The translations under genes and the position numbers were made by a program. A stretch of 64,000 nt of DNA from Chalciporus piperatus. Its lineage: Eukaryota > Basidiomycota > Agaricomycetes > Boletales > Boletaceae. The notes below the pieces were generated by a model. That model worked only from the letters and a program-made list of their open reading frames with translations, was not told where the DNA came from and searched no databases. Each line of letters begins with the position of its first letter. The first letter of the stretch is position 1. Below are positions 1 to 10,949 of this stretch, piece by piece. Where the stretch lies: positions 310,001 to 374,000 of the forward strand of contig JBBPTG010000007.1 of assembly GCA_038093975.1 (NCBI GenBank), written 5' to 3'.

Positions 1-2780
1 CGCAAGGTTTGGTACCGCGTGGTGGGTCGCCTCGGGTTTGCGACGTTTTCGCGGTTCAGAGTACCTGCCTAGCCAGTCAAGGCTGATTTTGCAAAGCCAG
101 GAGGAACCCCAGAAGATGGCTTGTTTTTTAGAGGATGAGGGAGGGAGGAGTGCGGAATAGTTCCTTGGGACGTCGGTCATTTCAACGTCACCGTTGACCA
201 TCGTCGGCTGAGGTCGAGATGGCTCAAAGATGACGCCAAGCACGGGATCGGGGGTGCTGAACAGTTGTTTTGGAATGCGAGAGTTGAGATCGTGAGCCCA
301 TTGGGGAACCTCACTATGTTCGACGTCGAATACGTGTATCGTGTTGTCTGGGAGGACAGCCATGAGAATCTGTGGTTTCTCCGGGGTGAAAACCATCACG
401 TTGGGAGGGTGGGGTAAGGAGGGCAGCGTTGTATGGTACTGCGAGACAGCGTTAGAATGCAATGAACATCAGTAAAAACCCAAACATACCTGGATGGAGT
501 CGAGATTGAATACGAATGTCCGACATCGCACGTCGCACGTCGCAAGCCATTGTCCGTCCGGGCTTACAGCCATGCGCACCACAGATGGTGGAACCTCCGA
601 CTGAAGTGGGGTATCGCCGTCGTCTGCCTCCGTATCTTGCGATTGTCCTCTATGTGATCCGCGGACTAATCGGCCACTGCTGAAAGAACTCTGTTTTCGG
701 TGTTGATTGAACCGCCTTAGCATGGTGGGCTCTTCGGTGCTAAGGTCGATGACGAGGATAAAGGAAGATAACGCAGAGGCTAGGACCATCTTGCTCGAAT
801 CGGGAGTGAAGACGATGTAACAACTACCAGTCGAACGGGCTCCTTTCGAAGCAGGAATGTGTGCCTCAAGCACAGAAGTCAGCGAGCGAATCCGCCTTGG
901 CTTCATCTGTCCTGTGGGCTGATGGAAGAGACATCACGATTAAATATTTCCTAGCAGCGAACGCAAGTGAACTCACCGTCGTGCTAAGCTCAAAAAGCTT
1001 CGTCTCATATAAATCTGAAACGACGAGCCAGCGCCCATTGTCCGAAAGGGCACTCGCTATGATATTGGTTTGTACGTTGAGCTCCATCTCAAGCACACGC
1101 TCCCATCCCACCCTCGAATTGGGGTCGGTAGCATTATCTATACCATCAATCACCATCTGGGTACTAGGGATTTCGAGTATACGCCAGATGTTCAACCCTG
1201 TCTCGTGCATACAGGACACAAGTCTTGCGTTCCTGGCTACAGAAAGAACAGAAGAATAAGGAATGCGCCGATAATACGAGTCTTCAAATGTAGAAGCGAC
1301 GCTCGTGGCCAGTGGGTTCACGACACGACCCGCTATCGTGGACGTTGTCATACGCTCAGACAACGCAGGAGTCAAGGCCACCGACATGTCGAGGCCTCCA
1401 GATACGAGGACCGGCGCAGTATAAGGAGCACCAGGGGAAGGTTTTCGTCTGTGCGCTGGGGGAAGTAGACAATGGGGTGGCCACATTGCCAGCGAGCGTA
1501 CGTCGTGTGTGTGCATTCGACGTGAAGCTGACTGGATCCACCGACTGGTGGAGGCGCTTAACGTCAAGGATGAAGCACCTGGCGCGGATGGAACGTAGGT
1601 AAACTGGACAATTTTTTGGTCGACCCCAGATGTGAAGACACTTGTCCCGTCTGGTCCAATCGTTAGACAAAGGACGTCCGCTCCGTGGGCAGCGAAGCTA
1701 TGCGTTTGCGTGCATGTCATCGAATCCCAAAATTTGACCACGCCCAACGAGTCGCCAGATATGATTGTCCCATCGCTGAAAATATGTTAGTTCATACGAA
1801 CTCCAGGATAAACGTAATGATGCTAACGCGAGTACTCCGACTGTCCAGACGAGTGTCCTCTCTCCTTTCATCTTGTCGGTTCCCATTCGATCGGTTGGTC
1901 GCCCCGTACTTATGTCCCATTTTCGCAAGCTGCTATCCGAGCCGCCAGTTACGAGCCACGAATCAGTCCATTCATCTTCTTCATCGTCACTATCCTCGTC
2001 ACTGTCGTTTTGATTTTGTGCATTTCCAGCTGGTCCGTTTGGTTTCGATTTTTGCTGTTGAGGTACTGGAGGGCCCCACGCAATACTGAGAATACGGCTT
2101 TTGATATGATCGAAGCGACGCAGGTGCTGAAGTGTATCGGCAGCTAGGGAAATTAACCGGACGCAACCATCTTCGCATCCCAAAGCCAGCATCGTTGACG
2201 CAGGGTTTGCTGCCATACTCCAAATCGAGCCCCCTTGAGAGCTGAGTGTTCTCTGCAGTGACTGATTCGATCCAAAAGTCCATCCTGTAGGGAAAGCGAC
2301 GTACCCTGACAGAGCCTGCAATGTCCCACTCCAAGAGTTCACTTCCACCACCTGAGCTAAACAAACGAAGATCTGAACAGGAGGGAACACCTTCCGATGG
2401 GAATATGTCTGGATATCGTATTGTCAATACCAGGGAGTCTACTTTTGATGGATGAGGTCCAGGAAGAGTCTGGTCATTAAGTCAGTGACTGCAATGCACG
2501 GTGGAATGTGCTGATATACCTTGCGAAGATGCCAAGCCTGCGGTGCTTGTGACTCTCCGACCTGTCCGGTCCACTCGAGCAAGTCTATGTTACCATTTGC
2601 ATGACCGACGACTAGCATTCCGAATTCTGTTCCGCCATTACGCTCGCGTTCCTTGCCGTGTTTCTTTTTTCTGAGGGAGGGCAGAGGAAGTGGGGGGAAC
2701 GCGAGAGCGGTGATTGGGGAGGGCGAGCAGTCGACGAACCTGCACCTATGCAGTGGGATCGGATTACCGCTGTCTTGCAT
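1..2780 (-). CDS. UTP4: U3 snoRNP WD40 protein Utp4 (cirhin), 3' end missing
   Basis: WD40-repeat subunit of the t-UTP/UtpA part of the small-subunit processome, acting in the nucleolus in 18S pre-rRNA transcription and processing. The N-terminus carries the family opening (HRCRFVDCSPSPITALAF). WD-like segments follow, such as SSQGGSIWSMAANPAS, LALGCEDGCVRLISLA, DSWLVTGGSDSSLRKWD and GTSVFTSGVDQKIVQF. An acidic, low-complexity insert lies near 1990-2040. The start at 2780 is the first in-frame ATG before the conserved opening. Several short introns are needed; one at about 2245-2310 joins a frame ending WDIAGSVR to the SSQGG block. The C-terminal coding sequence (about 1-440) is still open at base 1, so the gene runs off the left edge. 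It is divergent from TIM10, with about 180 bp between the two starts. The assignment rests on the overall repeat sequence and the N-terminal motif. Confidence 0.88.
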
Positions 2781-2959
2781 CGTGCATTAGACCGAGCAGA
2801 AGTCGGATATTCTTTGGATTGCGATATCTGCTGGTTTTCGTCGATTGCCTTTTCGAGACATGTCGTCCTGGTCACGTGAAGGGCGTATTTTTGCAGGCCA
2901 AGTAACTAGAACAGTGTCTTAGACTAAGACAGTCCCTCAACTTCGTATTCACCTCCACC

Positions 2960-3352
2960 ATGTCATTGTTCGGTCGTACACCATCAGCACCCTCCTCGGG
3001 CATCAACCCTGAGCGCATAGAGATGGCGGTAAACGAGTAAGTGTTCAAGCAGTTGTCAGTCAGCCCGTACTGACTCTCCCCAGGATGGACATGATTAACG
3101 ACGTGTTCCACCGTCTTGTCGGGTGGGTTCGCCGAACTATCAGCTACACGTTTTACTCAATGTCTACTTAGGTCGTGTCACAACAAGTGCATAAGTCAGC
3201 GGTATGCCGAGGGTGATCTCAACAAGGGCGAGAGCGTCTGCATAGACAGATGTGTGGCCAAGTTCTTCGAGGTCAACAAAAAGATTGGCGAGAAGTTGCA
3301 GTCCGCAGGCGCCAATGCCCAGGCAACGGGCTCGACCTCCTTCAGTCTATGA
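2960..3352 (+). CDS. TIM10: Mitochondrial intermembrane-space chaperone Tim10
   Basis: Small Tim protein that, with Tim9, escorts hydrophobic precursors across the mitochondrial intermembrane space to TIM22 or SAM. Three exons give about 98 residues, the normal length for the family. The diagnostic twin CX3C motif is present: CHNKC and, 15 residues on, CIDRC, with the family sequence [17 protein letters not shown] between and around them. The N-terminal helix ([20 protein letters not shown]) is split by an intron at about 3036-3083. A second intron lies at about 3122-3170. The start at 2960 follows a good ACC context. No presequence is seen, as expected for a protein imported by Mia40. The C-terminal tail is short and Ala/Ser/Thr-rich. 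Confidence 0.93.
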
Positions 3353-3511
3353 GATTCACCTCGTAGTGCCCGTCTTGGTCCCATCTTGGTGCGTCCGGCA
3401 GTCCTGCAATGTCCATACTCAATGCGAATCTCTCCCGACCATATAGACAACTCGTCCCGATTCATCACAATAGACCATCCATATACACGTTGGGTATACT
3501 ACCCGTCAGCT

Positions 3512-3946
3512 CTACCCGGCGAAGCCGGGGAAGCACTCAGCTAGCGTCTTGGAGTGCTTGTTCTGCGCATGCTCCTCTAATCTGCAAGGGACGCATGTAA
3601 ATTAGCTCATTTATAAATTACCGATCCACGGATTATATATCCATGAGAATACGACCGAGGGATACAACTTACGCAGGCGCGCGAGTCGTTAAGAGCTGCA
3701 AAACGGAACACTATCAGTGAACAGACATGTATTCGTGACTTGGGGCTTACAAAACTCTGTCTGCAAGTCACGCATACGATGTTTTTCGCAGCTTCATTGA
3801 CCTTGGTGCGACTAGTGGGACCCTTGTCGGCATTTTTGCTCGCATTTCGTTCACGCTTTTGAGCAGCCTTCGCGCCCTAGATCAATCAACCGATGGAGTG
3901 TAAGCGCTCTGCTAGCCGTCGCCCAGATTGAACGTACGTTGCCCAT
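3512..3946 (-). CDS. Small zf-met2 / At2g23090-like zinc-finger protein
   Basis: Three exons give a protein of about 77 residues. Exon 1 encodes only Met-Gly-Asn (start at 3946) before a GTACGT donor. Exon 2 gives the basic, 4F5-like N-terminal segment (GAKAAQKRERNASKNADKG) followed by VNEAAKNIVCVTCRQSF. The last exon gives LEEHAQNKHSKTLAECFPG and the stop. The pattern C-X2-C...H-X4-H (CVTC / HAQNKH) is the single zinc finger of this eukaryote-wide family (Pfam zf-met2), whose function is poorly known. The gene is too fragmented by introns to show as one open frame. Family membership is firm; I do not assign a molecular role. Confidence 0.88.
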
Positions 3947-4308
3947 TGTGAGCTCGTAGAAAGAAAGGTGAGTTGGCCGAGCACTTGTGCTACGCAAGTG
4001 TTTTGGCTGGTGCGTGGATTCCTCAAGGCATGACTTACGTAATGGGCATGATAAGATAAGATTTTTCTTTCCAACCGTCCGCCGAGACATGCAGCTTATA
4101 CTGATGATGCGTCGATGATGTGCTGTCCGACCGGTGCATCCCGAAGTCATACGTGTGTTGGGTACCCGCGCTCTCGGACCCCGGCTGGATCTTGATGTTA
4201 GCGAGGTACTATCCAAGTCGTGTCTCTGTAGGCCAGCTGAATTCCCATAAATTTTAGACATCCAAGTACCTGGTTTCGCAGTGACACCGTTCCTCCCTAT
4301 CTCCCACC
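3947..4308. other. Intergenic region between divergent genes
   Basis: About 360 bp separate the zinc-finger gene (minus) from threonine aldolase (plus), so this is probably a shared bidirectional promoter. A GATAAGATAAG stretch lies at about 4049-4059. No gene is supported here. The short open frames on both strands lack family resemblance. Confidence 0.5.
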
Positions 4309-5814
4309 ATGGATCCACAGTTCCAGGCGATCGTTGACCGAGTCAAAGTAGATGTCCTCACTTCCACTCAGGATGCAGACAACGAGACCCAGCGGAGGGG
4401 GGTGGCCAGAAGCTTCATTAGTGAGCCCCGTTTGCTATTCTCTCAATCCCCTCACTTACCTTGATAAGCCGACACAATCACAGGTAGGAAATAGTCTGAT
4501 GATCATGTCCGGATTCCAAAAATTGAAGAAATATATATCAAGCACCAAGCAAGGAAATGTATGAGTACGCTGTTCGAGCGTCACTCGGAGACGCAGTATA
4601 TAGTGAACCTTGCACTATCGCCCTCGAAAAGCACATGGCACAGCTCACTGGGAAAGAAGCTGCTCTCTTCGTGTCCAGCGGAACACTCAGCAATCAACTT
4701 GCGGTACGGACACATCTCCGTCAACCACCGTTTTCGATTCTCCTGGATGTCCGAGGCCATATCAATGTGTACGTGTCGTCCCCTTCTCATTTTTTAAATC
4801 GTTGCGGATAATATTATTAGTTACGAAGCCGGAGGTGCATCCATGCACACCGGAGCGCATCCGATCCCTGTAAATCCCTCTAACGGTTCGTGACCTTCAA
4901 GCCTGGTGCTCGTCCCACCTAATGTCTCTTTAAAGGGCACCACTTGACTCTGCAGGATGTACGGGCCAACGTGGTGTTAGGCTCCGATATCCACATGTAG
5001 GCGCTCATTTTATCACTCCCAGATAGCAATCAATGATATCACCTTGCAGTGCCCCCACTCGTCTCATCTGTCTTGAGAATACACTGAATGGCACCATCTT
5101 TCCCCAGAGCGACATCATCGAGATCTCGAAGTTTGCTCGGGAGAATGACATACTGATGCACCTCGACGGAGCCCGTATCTGGCATGTAGCTGCCGAGACG
5201 AGGACGCCATTGTCCGAACTCTGCGCACCATTTGACTCTGTTAGTCTTTGTCTTAGCAAAGGTCTTGGTGCACCAGTTGGAACCTGCCTTGTCGGCTCGA
5301 AGGCATTCATCGAGAAAGCTCGCTGGTTCCGCAAGGCTTTCGGTGCAGGGATGAGACAAACAGGAATTCTTGCGGCCTCGGCAGCCTATGCCCTGACACA
5401 TAATTTCCCGCTCTTGCCACGAGTGCATGCACTGGCGAAGCGGCTGCAGCGAGGTTTGGAGGACCTCGGGGTAGGCATATTATACCCGGCGGAAACTTGC
5501 ATGGTGGGTAATTTTGCTTGTGGCGATAGTTTGTTTTTCACTTACACTGAACTCCTAAGGTCTTCTTTGATCCTTCTACCATTGGAGTGAAGTATGCAGA
5601 ATTGGCTCAACACGCTAAGGCTCTTCCGGATCCAATAACCATTGGCGACTCGCGGCTTGTGGTGCACATCCAAACCTCTACCGAGGCCATTGAAGACTTG
5701 TTGAAGCTGATCAGTGAACTGCGGGACGAGAAGCTAAAAGCAGGTTTCGTACCCTCTGATAACCGGACATCAGTGAATGGCACGACGACGAATATCTACG
5801 CATCGGCGAAATGA
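4309..5814 (+). CDS. GLY1: Low-specificity L-threonine aldolase
   Basis: PLP-dependent enzyme (fold type I) cleaving L-threonine or L-allo-threonine to glycine and acetaldehyde, a cytosolic route to glycine. Conserved blocks in order: DTITAPSKEMYEYAV, SLGDAVYSEPCTIALEKH, LTGKEAALFVSSGT, YEAGGASMHTGAHP, LENTLNGTIFP, MHLDGARIWH, and the PLP-lysine block LSKGLGAPVGTCLVG (Lys of LSKG forms the Schiff base). GMRQTGILAA and the C-terminal cap follow. The start at 4309 has a strong CCACC context. Two introns then join the N-terminus, ending ARSFI, through a short exon (DTIT) to the APSKEM exon. Introns also fall at about 4770-4830, 4880-4955, 4997-5047 and 5505-5560. An alternative upstream reading was rejected; see the rejected list. 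Confidence 0.9.
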
Positions 5815-6013
5815 TAGCCAGCTGACAGCAAAATACCTGGATGTGGACTTCCCAAATATCTCAATTCTTGCATGAGATATTTTAGAGGATTAGAAGATGT
5901 ACTTGGATCAAAGTTGGATAGAACGACTAGCCCTTTACCGACTTTGCACCTAAGCCTATCGTGCGAGTCACGTGCACTTTTGTGATCAACGAATTGAATC
6001 AATTATTGAACAA

Positions 6014-6031
6014 GTTCATTGTTCAATGAAC
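6014..6031. repeat. Perfect 8-bp inverted repeat upstream of the Sgf11 gene
   Basis: GTTCATTG and CAATGAAC are separated by TT, forming an 18-bp near-palindrome. It lies 200 bp after the threonine aldolase stop and 87 bp before the Sgf11 ATG. It could be a site for a dimeric regulator or chance; nothing else in this 300-bp gap stands out. Confidence 0.4.
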
Positions 6032-6117
6032 ACGGTGGCATCAGCAGGTCCGCGAGGACAACTACTGTGCAGCCTGATCTAGTGCAAGACCCAGGACGCC
6101 CAGGACGCTTATGAGCC

Positions 6118-7676
6118 ATGTCCAAATCAGAAAGGGAGGAGGTCATTTCAAGTATCGTATGTCATTCAAGTTCACCCCCGGCACAGTTTAAGCGCTCACC
6201 CCGACCAGGCCGCTAGGCTCGTCTCGGCCTTGCTGGATGACCTTGTGATGGATACTGCTCTGCAAAGTCATCGTGAAGTCGCACGAAGTCGAGCACTGTG
6301 CAATTCATGTCACTCGCGGTGAGGTTATTCTATGACTCCCAATCAATTCAATTCTCATGCATACGTACAAATACGCACACAGATGTGGTATAGGTGGGGT
6401 TTGCTACACAGAGATGCACGTCCGAATTTTGACCACAATATATCGAATACGCGCCATACAGCTCACGGAAGCAGCAGTTCACAATTACCAGACACAGGGA
6501 GTGCTGATACTTCATTGGGAGGCAAGACCCTGCCAAGCACCGGAACAAGTACACCGACGATCATCAAGGACGGCAATGTTTTGTTCGAGTGCATAGTGTG
6601 CAAGCGACAGGTCTGTTTTTCTCTCTCCGTCCAATGCGGTTCCTTCAAATCACGTAACTCACTGTTGTTTCAAGATCGCCTCAAATAGATACGCCCCACA
6701 TCTCAGTTCCTGCATGGGCTTAGGAACTGGTGTTAGACGCGGAGCAGCACGCGCTACAAATCTCAAAGCAAAGTACGTGGTAGTCTAACTCTGATGTGTT
6801 TTACGACTGAGTTCTCTCAGGATACCGATCGATCCTGGCCGGTCGGCTTCGCCGTACCTTGGTTCAGAGAATGGCAATGTCTCAGACGACAATTCCAATG
6901 GGAAAGGCAAAGCGAAATCCAAGGGTAAACTCGCTGGTATCTGTCCATCCTTGAGAGTTCAGATGTATCGTCTCACGGCACCTTCAATGAAGCAGACTTC
7001 AACCTCAAGCGTAAACGGGTCAGTTATGTGCACTGATCGCAGGGTATTGTTACTCAACGGAGCAAGCAGCTTAGTTCGCCACAAATATCACCCGTCAAGA
7101 ATCAGAAGAAACAGAAAACAACTGGTATGTCAGTGCAGGTACTATTTCTTGACCCATTCTTATTTTATCCAGGCTCCCCAGTTTCTCGATTGAAGGCAGG
7201 ACTCGATGGGAATCAGGTTCGATCCGCCACCATTTCTTATACCCTTTGACTTGAACTCACGTCCTAGACACTTCAGGTTTCTTCACAATCCAAGGTCCCG
7301 TCCAAGCTACGAGCTTCATCAACTGCATCATTCATGGACCGAGATCGCTCCTCGACACCGGGTTCCCAGTCGTCAGCTGGAACACCTATTGGCACTTCTA
7401 ATTCCTCTGGGATTTCTGCCAAGAGTCCCGCTGGGACGGGTCCGCCGAGACGTGGACGGCCCAAAGGCAGCAAAACTGGGATGGGAAGAGGTGCAGCCGC
7501 GTTGGCGGCTCAGATGAAACGCCCTAGTCCCCCGAGGCCTCCACCTCCACCCGTCAGAATTGAACCCGACTATCTTATTGGTACGCGCTACAGATGGTCG
7601 ACAGTGAATGGGACTGATATTGGTGCTAGATGTTGAAGGAGAAGAAACTGGTTCGTCCACTGATACTGATTCGTGA
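6118..7676 (+). CDS. SGF11: SAGA deubiquitinase-module subunit Sgf11, with long C-terminal extension
   Basis: Sgf11 anchors the deubiquitinase module of SAGA, which removes ubiquitin from histone H2B in the nucleus. The N-terminal helix (AARLVSALLDDLVMDTALQ, then HREVARSRALC) and the Sgf11 zinc finger (FECIVCKRQIASNRYAPHLS followed by SCMG) are both present. The finger is C-X2-C...H-X3-C, followed by basic RRGAARATNLKAK. Yeast Sgf11 ends soon after this. Here the frame continues over several exons with Ser/Lys-rich low-complexity sequence and an AT-hook-like motif (PPRRGRPKGSK, about 7441-7475). A proline-rich stretch and an acidic end (DVEGEETGSSTDTDS) complete it. The start at 6118 is preferred to an ATG at 6111 in another frame, because it reads directly into the Sgf11 helix after one intron. 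Exon borders between 6320 and 7330 are uncertain. Confidence 0.85.
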
Positions 7677-8121
7677 ACGCGACAGTATATCGTTTCAGCA
7701 TATCCTGCCATCTACCGTACTCATGACGAATTTTCATGCCACTATGCTAAAGCTCCACCCGGTCAATGTTAGATACCCTCCATAGTTTAGCTTCGATTGT
7801 ATGTACATCGCTTGCAAGATAGATATTTCTGTAGTCACTGCACTCTCCAGCGCTGTCTGAGACTCTGAGTAACTTAGTTGCAGACGTCACCCCGGTTGTT
7901 GTGGTGTCTAGCCCGGGCCCCCACTAAAGTGGTAGTCTCCCACGAGTGAGCAAGTTATAGACCGGTTTGACGTTGCTCGGAGCGTTCGTCTCCTACGGCT
8001 GTCTCGTGAACCGCTGTCTCTACGGTGGACCTACAGTCACATTTTCGCTCTTTCATTCCAACCGACACGCTCGCAGGACGACACAACAATTCCAACTCTC
8101 CCCCCTCACGCTCTTTACCCC
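7677..8121. other. Intergenic region, 445 bp
   Basis: Contains the 3' region of SGF11 and the 5' region of the UPF0658 gene. A short GC-rich stretch (about 7905-7930) includes GGGCCC. I see no gene, repeat or RNA structure that I can support. Confidence 0.4.
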
Positions 8122-9718
8122 ATGGCTCACCGCGCAAATCTCGGTGACCGCTCCTCAAACTACCTCTCAACACACCACCCTAACCCTTCAAACGCGGACG
8201 AATTCAAGTCATCATACGACGACCTTATTGATCAGTATGCTGAGCCCTACTCGAGGATGTCACACCACCAAACCTACCAAGTCCAAACGCCCAATGACGC
8301 TGATTCTCGAGGGGCATCATATTCGCTGGATCACAAATCCCCATACCCCCCTGCCCGTGAGGAAATAGACGAGGTTGGCGAGCTCCCGCAAAGTTACCCG
8401 CCAAAGCCCGCGCAGGCACAAACGGTCGATCGTAGGAAGTTGTGGCAACAAGTAAGCTCCCATCCTGTCCTTTCCAAACACTCATTTAGTTTCCAAAAAG
8501 ATACTCCCCGACTCTTGGGCATGTCGACTTTTCGTGATAACTGTCCTCATCGAGACAGCAATAGATCTCGCCATTGAGAGTGATCTGCTTGTTCGGCTGC
8601 AGGACTCTAGTGCAAGCAAAGAGAGTGCATTGAAAATGCCTGTATACCTCAGCGTGTTTGCGCTCGCCCAGTATGTCTCGACGTGTAGATTTACCCCTCG
8701 GTCGTGTTCTGACGTCTAGCGCAGTATATTTCAGCTCGTACTCGCGGTAGATGCAGTGTATGCTCGGAACACCCTGCAGTTCATTTGTCTCATGTGAGAT
8801 GTTTTGTTTCGGCTGTCTCGTCTTTCTGACACTCTGATGCAGATTGTTCAATCTTCTTTTCCTTTTATACGCCATCATACAAATCGGAGAAATTAAAAAC
8901 TCGACGACGACATCAGAAGGCATCCTCCACATACCAGTTAACGTCCTCACGAGTGTCATCCCTGCAATAATTTCTGCCGCAGAGATAGCATATATTGCCC
9001 TCGGGTGGAAAATTTACAATGAATTTGGGTGGAAGGTGTACAAATTCCTTGGTGCTGATCGCCGCATCAAGAAGATGTATGCCAGCTACCAGATTTTCCA
9101 ATGTCTCATCAAGTTTGATCTCTTCTTCTGGGTCGGTTTCTCCGTGCAGTTCCTCTGGCTAGTCCTCTCGAAGACCGACTGGGAATACTATGTTACATGG
9201 GCCGCACTTCCATTGTCGGTTGTTCTACTTATCGAGGGTCACCTAGCAGCACGCCACGAGAACAAATGGATGATGGGCACGTTTATTTCAGGGTGTATAG
9301 GAGCATTGGTGTACTTCATCTACAAAGTCGGTCATTCTCTCTTCTTCGGTTCGCTCCGGAGGCTGATCTTGCTTCAGACATACAAATTGCTGAAGTATCG
9401 CACCACGGACTATGCTTTAGTGTGGCATTCACTCACTACTTTCTGTACGTCACCATTTACAACCTGGAGCAATTAAACGATAACTGTGCAACGTAGCTGC
9501 GATCGCCATCTTCCTCCTGCTTGTCACTATCGTTTTCAGCGCAATAGTGATGCGAAACTTCGGCAGAGGACTCAAAGAATCAAGTAAGAACCTGTTGTTC
9601 TCCGTTTCAGTCGTCTAACCGTTGTTTCAAAGTTGCGAAGAAGCATAGCGGGAATGGATCTCTGCAAGTCAATCGCGGACCCATGAGCATGAATTCCAAC
9701 CGGATGAGCATTGACTAG
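8122..9718 (+). CDS. UPF0658 family Golgi multi-pass membrane protein
   Basis: Fungal membrane protein matching the UPF0658 family (S. pombe C23H3.04 type, recorded as a Golgi membrane protein of unknown function). The first exon encodes a hydrophilic N-tail of about 110 residues rich in Ser, Tyr and Pro. At least seven hydrophobic segments follow: ACRLFVITVLIETAIDLAI, MPVYLSVFALA, LILFNLLFLLYAIIQI, VLTSVIPAIISAAEIAYIAL, LFFWVGFSVQFLWLVL, WAALPLSVVLLIEGHLA and a last one near 9490-9560 (AAIAIFLLLVTIVFSAIVM). FGWKVYKFLGADRRIKKMY is a typical polar loop. Six or more introns are inferred. The stop is at 9716-9718, after a short Asn/Met/Ser tail. The family is recognised; the function is unknown. 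Confidence 0.82.
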
Positions 9719-10167
9719 AAGCGCAACTTTTGTCAATCAATGGACTTGTATTATCTCCTGCGCTTTTTGCCCATCTTGTTGCCTCAGTATGGCGGATTTG
9801 TTTCCGCACCACCCTGCCCTCCTCCCGCATCCCATTTTGCGCACATCTCGACCTACATCCGGAGTTTCGCAGCCCCTGGGCTCTATTCTTTTCTTGACTT
9901 ATACCTATCCGTACTATATACTTTTACGCTTGATATGTGGCGGGACTTTATGTCTAGGCGTACGTACACCACTTCAATTCCATTTTCTCGTTATGCACGA
10001 ATTGGAGAACAGTGTATGACACTGCATGTTGTGCGACAGTCTAAAACGGGTCCATGTGACGTGGAAGTGTTCGCTTGATCCGAGTAGGCACTTGAAGTAC
10101 AATTGCAGAAGCTTTAGACTGATATCTCAGGCCAACCTTGGCATAGCTGGTCTTGCAATTTCTTGGA
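9719..10167. other. Intergenic region, about 450 bp
   Basis: Spans the 3' region of the UPF0658 gene and the BET1 promoter. Short open frames here are Cys/Phe-rich translations without family character. No feature is supported. Confidence 0.4.
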
Positions 10168-10767
10168 ATGTCCCAACGGTGAGAACCTTGCAATAATGTG
10201 CTCACAAACTGTGATCGTCTGAACCATTCCTGCAGCTTTCGTGCACCAAACACTCTCCGAGACCGCTCCTCGCTGCTTGGTACCCTCACACCTCCTGCAT
10301 CGGGGCGCTCGTCTCCATTCGAACATCCACTTCACGCACCGTCAGGACACCGCTATGTCGACGACCTCGAGGGCCAGAATGACGAACACCTCGAGGGTCT
10401 GTCTGCCAAGGTCAAATTGTTGAAAGATGTATGTGTTCTTTCTCGTGCGCTCGTGCGCTCCGTCACCCATCAGCTTGCTTGCTCCGTAGATAACGGTCGG
10501 TATTGGGAATGAGGTCCGGGAGTCGACCATTCAACTCAGTCAGATGGTGCGCTCTCTAGCTTCACTTTCCCCGACTTCTACCTGACCTTGTCTTCATTTT
10601 CCGGATCTTAGAACGACGCATTCGCGGAGACGTCAGGTATCCTCGCAGGGACGTTTCGCCGAATGAATAACATGGCCGAGCGTCAAGGCTGTCGATGGCT
10701 ATGGTATATCGTCTTCCTCGTCCTCGTATTCTGGTTCTTCATCATTGTATGGTGGTTTCGACGATGA
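10168..10767 (+). CDS. BET1: ER-Golgi SNARE Bet1
   Basis: Qc-SNARE for ER-to-Golgi vesicle fusion. Exon 1 encodes only MSQR plus a split codon (10168-10178). After the intron 10179-10235 the protein reads FRAPNTLRDRSSLLG. The SNARE helix follows (DLEGQNDEHLEGLSAKVKLL, then ITVGIGNEVRESTIQLSQM and NDAFAETSGILAGTFRRM). The central glutamine layer sits in the first half. The C-terminal anchor is WLWYIVFLVLVFWFFIIVWW followed by FRR and the stop, the standard tail-anchor layout. About 135-140 residues in total. The start was chosen because ATG TCC CAA CG followed by GTGAGA splices in frame to TTTCGTGCACC. It is convergent with the SUMO protease gene. Confidence 0.92.
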
Positions 10768-10949
10768 AGTCGTTTGTGATATTGGATATCATGTCAGGGA
10801 CGTTTCAACATTTCAACTGTAAGCTCGCTCCTCTGTAGATTAATACTCTTATAATCCAATGCTACCCCCTACGTCGAAACACGATTGCATGGCTACCACG
10901 GATATATCTCAGCAAACGCGGGTAGATGGCACAATACCGGCATCATGCA

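Noticed and set aside
866..1602. Plus-strand open frames inside the UTP4 region
   Set aside because: They are mirror frames of the WD40 exons on the minus strand and show no family character.
4195..4310. An alternative N-terminus of threonine aldolase reading TWFRSDTV just upstream of the chosen ATG
   Set aside because: FRSDTV is the textbook opening of the family, but this frame then runs to a stop and has no good route to the APSKEMYEYAV exon. The model from 4309, joining ARSFI to DTIT and APSKEM, keeps the frame through clear splice sites.
3851..4318. 155-codon minus-strand open frame
   Set aside because: It overlaps the zinc-finger gene intron and exon in another frame, plus the threonine aldolase promoter. 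Its composition is not protein-like.
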